From Acidisphaera sp. S103 (GTDB lineage Bacteria > Pseudomonadota > Alphaproteobacteria > Acetobacterales > Acetobacteraceae), in NCBI RefSeq assembly GCF_009765975.1, contig NZ_LMUJ01000095.1:69425-129092 (forward strand): a stretch of DNA of 59,668 bases, given 5' to 3'. This document shows positions 56,803 through 59,668 of this stretch, piece after piece (positions within the stretch are counted from its first letter, which is position 1; every line of letters starts with the position of its first letter). Below the pieces are notes generated by a model, which had not been told where the DNA came from, made no database searches, and saw only the letters and a list, made by a program, of their open reading frames with translations. Both the position numbers and the translations under genes were made by a program.

Positions 56803-57198
56803 TTAGTTCGCCAATTTCACCCGTGGGATCGTGTGGCCCTCGGCATCTGGTTCGTAACAGATTTCGACGTCGCGTCCGATCCAGCCCCCTTCCGGTTCGG
56901 GACCGATCAGGTTGGTGACGACGATCGGTCCTTCCGCCAGTTGCACCGCGACCGCGTTGTACGGCGGTTCATAATCGGACAGATATTTGCGATGGAACAC
57001 GACCCAGGACAGGACCTTGCCACGCCCTGACAGGTCCCGCCACGTCGAGTCCATCGACAGGCATTTGTCGCAGACCGGCCCCGGCGGATAGCGATACGCG
57101 CCGCATCCGTCGCATTGCTGCAACTGCCATTTTCCAGCGTCGATGCTCTTCCACATCGGCTGGTCGTAGATAGACATCACGGCGCGTGATCTGGCCAT
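56803..57198 (-). CDS. DUF35 zinc-ribbon/OB-fold partner of a thiolase-like enzyme
   Basis: A 131-residue protein with a rubredoxin-like zinc ribbon (Cys29, Cys32, Cys43, Cys46 in CDGCGAYRYPPGPVCDKC) followed by an OB fold (WRDLSGRGKVLSWVVFH, VAVQLAEGPIVVTNLIGPEP). Proteins of this family form complexes with thiolase-superfamily enzymes and bind acyl-CoA, as in steroid side-chain aldolases. The start at 57198 lies 11 bases after the thiolase-like gene; MSIYDQ at 57177 is an alternative. Directly upstream is the thiolase-like gene, so the two probably act as one complex. Confidence 0.92.
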   Translation of the reverse strand: MARSRAVMSIYDQPMWKSIDAGKWQLQQCDGCGAYRYPPGPVCDKCLSMDSTWRDLSGRGKVLSWVVFHRKYLSDYEPPYNAVAVQLAEGPIVVTNLIGPEPEGGWIGRDVEICYEPDAEGHTIPRVKLAN

Positions 57199-57209
57199 CG
57201 GCGGAAACC

Positions 57210-58367
57210 CTATTTGCCGTAGATAACCGACACAGCCTTGCCGGCCACGTCGGAGTTGTAATGAACGAACCGGCAGTCCGGCACCTGACGTGCGCCGCAT
57301 TCACCGCGCACCTGCCGTACCGCTTCCACCTGATGGGCCCAGCCTTGCATATAGGTCTCGGACAGATGGCCGCCGGCGGTGTTGACCGGCAGTTTGCCGT
57401 TCAGCGAAATCCCGTCTTCCTGCATGAACCTTCCGGCATCGCCACTGCGGCAATACCCGTAGCCTTCCAGCGCGAACGGCACGTGGCAGGAGAAACTGTC
57501 ATAGACCTGCACCGCATCCATGTCCTTCGGCCCGATGCCGGCCATGTCGTAAACTTGCGCCGCGCATTTCTCCTGTGCCGGCCGATAGAAATCCAGCAGA
57601 CGGGGTTCCAGGCTGGTGGCGCCTCGATTCAGATCGTAGCGGCCGACACCATGGATCGGCACCGGTGTCTTCTTGCCGATCTTCTTCGCCAAACCGGCTT
57701 CGCTGATGATAAAGGCCACACCGCCATCGTTGATCAGACAGTAGTCGAGCAGATGAAGCGGTTCACAGATGTAGCGCGACGCCAGATAGTCCTCGATGGT
57801 GATCGTCTGGCGCATCAGCGCGTGCGGCGTCAGGCTGGCGTGCAGACGCTGCGCCACGGCGACCTCACCCAGTTGCGCCTCGGTGATTCCGGTCATTTCC
57901 TGGAAGCGGCGGAACATCATCGCATAGAGCGCGCCCTGCGACGTGTAGCCCCAGGGCGAGTGATACACATAGGACAGGAACAGATCGCCGCCCATCGCCT
58001 GCGGGCCGCCGTACTGCACGGCGGCCGATCGCTGGTCGTTGCCGTAGATGCACGCCACCGTCGTCGCGAGGCCGGAATGGATGGCCATGCACGCCTCGAT
58101 CACCGCGAGCATCGCGTCGCGCTGGCCGCCCCAGGTCGGGTTGATACCCAGCAGCTCGCCGACGCGCTCATAGGCGACGGTGGGGCCGACGATCAGGCCA
58201 TCGATGGCGTCGCGCGCGATGCCGGCATCCGCCAGCGCGTCGTTGAATGCCAGCGCCGCATAGCCGTAGGAATCGTGCAATTTCTGCCCTGCTCGGACTC
58301 GGGCGTAGTCACCCACGTAGTCCGTCTGGCCGACGCCGATGACGGCGGCCACTTTCGACAGGCTCAT
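57210..58367 (-). CDS. Thiolase-superfamily enzyme of the SCP-x/Ltp type, without the usual nucleophile Cys
   Basis: A 385-residue protein with thiolase-fold features: VAAVIGVGQTDY at the N-terminus, DALADAGIARDAIDGLIVG, NDGGVAFIISEAGLAKK and NTAGGHLSETYMQGWAHQVEAVRQ near the C-terminus. At the position of the acylated cysteine of true thiolases the sequence reads TWGGQRDAMLAV with no Cys, so a normal Claisen thiolysis is unlikely. Such Cys-less members that pair with DUF35 proteins include the Ltp2-type retro-aldolases. It overlaps the CoA-transferase by four bases. I favour aldol cleavage of an acyl-CoA; the annotation acetyl-CoA acetyltransferase would be misleading. Confidence 0.88.
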   Translation of the reverse strand: MSLSKVAAVIGVGQTDYVGDYARVRAGQKLHDSYGYAALAFNDALADAGIARDAIDGLIVGPTVAYERVGELLGINPTWGGQRDAMLAVIEACMAIHSGLATTVACIYGNDQRSAAVQYGGPQAMGGDLFLSYVYHSPWGYTSQGALYAMMFRRFQEMTGITEAQLGEVAVAQRLHASLTPHALMRQTITIEDYLASRYICEPLHLLDYCLINDGGVAFIISEAGLAKKIGKKTPVPIHGVGRYDLNRGATSLEPRLLDFYRPAQEKCAAQVYDMAGIGPKDMDAVQVYDSFSCHVPFALEGYGYCRSGDAGRFMQEDGISLNGKLPVNTAGGHLSETYMQGWAHQVEAVRQVRGECGARQVPDCRFVHYNSDVAGKAVSVIYGK

Positions 58368-59581
58368 TCCAAAACTCCCTCGGCACGCAGCGCCGCAATC
58401 CGGTCAAGTGTGTAACCCAGAATATCGGTCAACACACTGTCGGTATGTTCGCCGATCAGCGGCGGCCGTTTCATCCCGATGCGCTCGCCGTCCATCAGGA
58501 AGGGCAGCGAGGTGAAACGCGACTCGCCAATCTCGGGGTGATCGATGACCTGGAAGTAGCCGCGGTGCTGAAGCTGACTGTCTTCGTCCATCAGATAACG
58601 GGACGACGCGACGACACCGGCCGGGACGCCCTCGGCCTGCAGTGCCAGCATCACGTCGGTCGCGTCTTTATCCGCCGTCCAAGCGGAGACTGTGGCCTCG
58701 ATCCGGTCGACCGCGGCCAGCCGGCCTTTCGCCGTCGCCAGGGATGGGTCGCGCGCCAGATCGTCCGCACCGATCACCGCACACAGGGAAAGCCATTGTT
58801 CGTCTTCCATGACTGCGATAGCGCACCAGTCATCGTTGCCGGCGCAACGAAAGACGTTATGCGGTGCGTGATAGGCGGAACGGTTGCCCAGCCGGTCCCG
58901 TTCGGTTCCTGTCGCGGTATATTCCAGGACCGAGAGACCCATGCAGTTGATGGTGGATTCCACCTGCGACAGGTCGATCTTCAGGCCTCGCCCAGTGGCG
59001 CGCCGATGCCGCAGGGCGGCGATAACGGCGAAAGCGGCATGATACGGATTGGCCGCATGGTCCGGAAAATGCGTACCTGGGCCCAATGGTCCTTCGCCTT
59101 CGTAGCCGGTCTGCCACATCAGACCGCTGGCGGCGCTGATCGTCATGCCGACGCCGGTCAGGCTCGCCAGTGGTCCGTCCTCACCATACATCGGCATCGA
59201 CAGATAGATGATGTCGGGCTTGATCTCCTTCAGCACATCGTAACCGAGGCCAAGACGTTCCATCGCGCCTGGCCCGAAATTGTTGCTGACGACGTCGGCA
59301 TCGCGGATCAGTTCGAACAGGATCGCCTGGCTGGCCGGCGCCTTCAGGTTGATCGCGAAACTTTTCTTGCCGGTGTTGCGGGAGGCGAAATAGCCGCTGC
59401 GGTTGATCCCTGGAATCGCATCCTTGTAGGGGCCGCCGACGCGGACCGGATCGGGGCGGGAACGGCTTTCCACCTTGATGACCTCGGCGCCGTAGTCGCT
59501 GAACAGCTTGGTCGAGAACGGTCCGGCGCCGGCCCATGTCAGGTCGACGAAGCGGATGCCCTTGAGGAATTGCGGAAACAT
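58364..59581 (-). CDS. CaiB/BaiF family III CoA-transferase
   Basis: A 405-residue enzyme of the family that moves CoA between carboxylic acids, such as formyl-CoA transferase. Motifs: GIRFVDLTWAGAGPFSTKLFSDYGAEVIKVES at the N-terminus (residues about 8-40), SGYFASRNTGKKSFAINLK, GAMERLGLGYDVLKEIKPDIIYLSM and FPDHAANPYHAAFAVIAAL, which carries the catalytic Asp. GGAGG lies four bases before the ATG. It overlaps the thiolase-like gene by four bases and follows a second, edge-cut CoA-transferase by ten bases. It likely activates the imported acid. Confidence 0.94.
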   Translation of the reverse strand: MFPQFLKGIRFVDLTWAGAGPFSTKLFSDYGAEVIKVESRSRPDPVRVGGPYKDAIPGINRSGYFASRNTGKKSFAINLKAPASQAILFELIRDADVVSNNFGPGAMERLGLGYDVLKEIKPDIIYLSMPMYGEDGPLASLTGVGMTISAASGLMWQTGYEGEGPLGPGTHFPDHAANPYHAAFAVIAALRHRRATGRGLKIDLSQVESTINCMGLSVLEYTATGTERDRLGNRSAYHAPHNVFRCAGNDDWCAIAVMEDEQWLSLCAVIGADDLARDPSLATAKGRLAAVDRIEATVSAWTADKDATDVMLALQAEGVPAGVVASSRYLMDEDSQLQHRGYFQVIDHPEIGESRFTSLPFLMDGERIGMKRPPLIGEHTDSVLTDILGYTLDRIAALRAEGVLE

Positions 59582-59590
59582 GTCGCCTCC

Positions 59591-59668
59591 TTACTCGGCT
59601 GCCAGCGGCGGCGCTGGACGGTCGACCCGCCATAGTGGTTCCGACAGCCGGTACGGCGGGCCGGGGGA
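59591..59668 (-). CDS. C-terminal end of a second CaiB/BaiF CoA-transferase
   Basis: Only the last 25 codons and the TAA stop are inside the window. They read SPGPPYRLSEPLWRVDRPAP and then PLAAE. The GPPYRLSExxWR motif is characteristic of the C-terminus of family III CoA-transferases. With the complete gene at 58364-59581 it makes a tandem pair, as in heteromeric family III enzymes or two-step CoA transfers. The N-terminal part lies beyond 59668. Confidence 0.75.
   Translation of the reverse strand, partial: SPGPPYRLSEPLWRVDRPAPPLAAE

Overview
The window looks like a chromosomal segment of a GC-rich alphaproteobacterium, most likely Rhodospirillales/Acetobacteraceae. The reasons are the housekeeping gene orders rpoZ-rsh-acpS-lepB-rnc-era and tpiA-secG-pyrG, SecG with an alphaproteobacterial-style proline-rich tail, and several Hint-domain proteins of a kind common in Acetobacteraceae. 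The genus is inferred, not shown. No insertion sequence, prophage, CRISPR array or rRNA gene was seen.

Region 1 (1-11.7 kb) is an exopolysaccharide locus of the exosortase-associated (XrtA/PEP-CTERM) type. A chain-length determinant (cut by the window edge) and an outer-membrane export lipoprotein are on the minus strand. Diverging from them is a polyprenyl-phosphate sugar transferase, followed by the two-component pair PrsK/PrsR, the TPR protein PrsT and a GT4 glycosyltransferase. A tRNA-Val-like sequence with an abnormal anticodon loop lies in the divergent gap.

Region 2 (11.6-19.7 kb) is mostly housekeeping: a membrane protein, pyrG, secG, tpiA, then an EthA-like Baeyer-Villiger monooxygenase, parC and recO. 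Region 3 (19.7-28.7 kb) is accessory. It holds a periplasmic binding protein paired with a hybrid histidine kinase, a 1114-residue protein joining a sedolisin-like protease to a Hint autoprocessing domain, and a TPR protein.

Region 4 (28.7-35 kb) is the conserved block TRIC channel-era-rnc-lepB-acpS-rsh-rpoZ. Region 5 (35-47.6 kb) is accessory: two small unknown proteins, an MFS transporter, a TRAP transporter with a divergent FadR-type regulator and a clear palindromic operator, a glutathione synthase, a second Hint protein broken by two frameshifts, a GT87-like membrane protein and a cupin. A short dispersed repeat occurs in two convergent gaps here.

Region 6 (47.7-59.7 kb) looks catabolic. 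It has a DUF1272 protein, a second Baeyer-Villiger monooxygenase, two GntR/FCD regulators, and a nine-gene minus-strand run: two CaiB-type CoA-transferases (one cut by the edge), a thiolase-like enzyme, its DUF35 partner and a complete Dpp/Opp-type ABC importer. A coherent reading is import of a small organic acid or peptide-like substrate, CoA activation and carbon-carbon cleavage; the substrate cannot be told from sequence.
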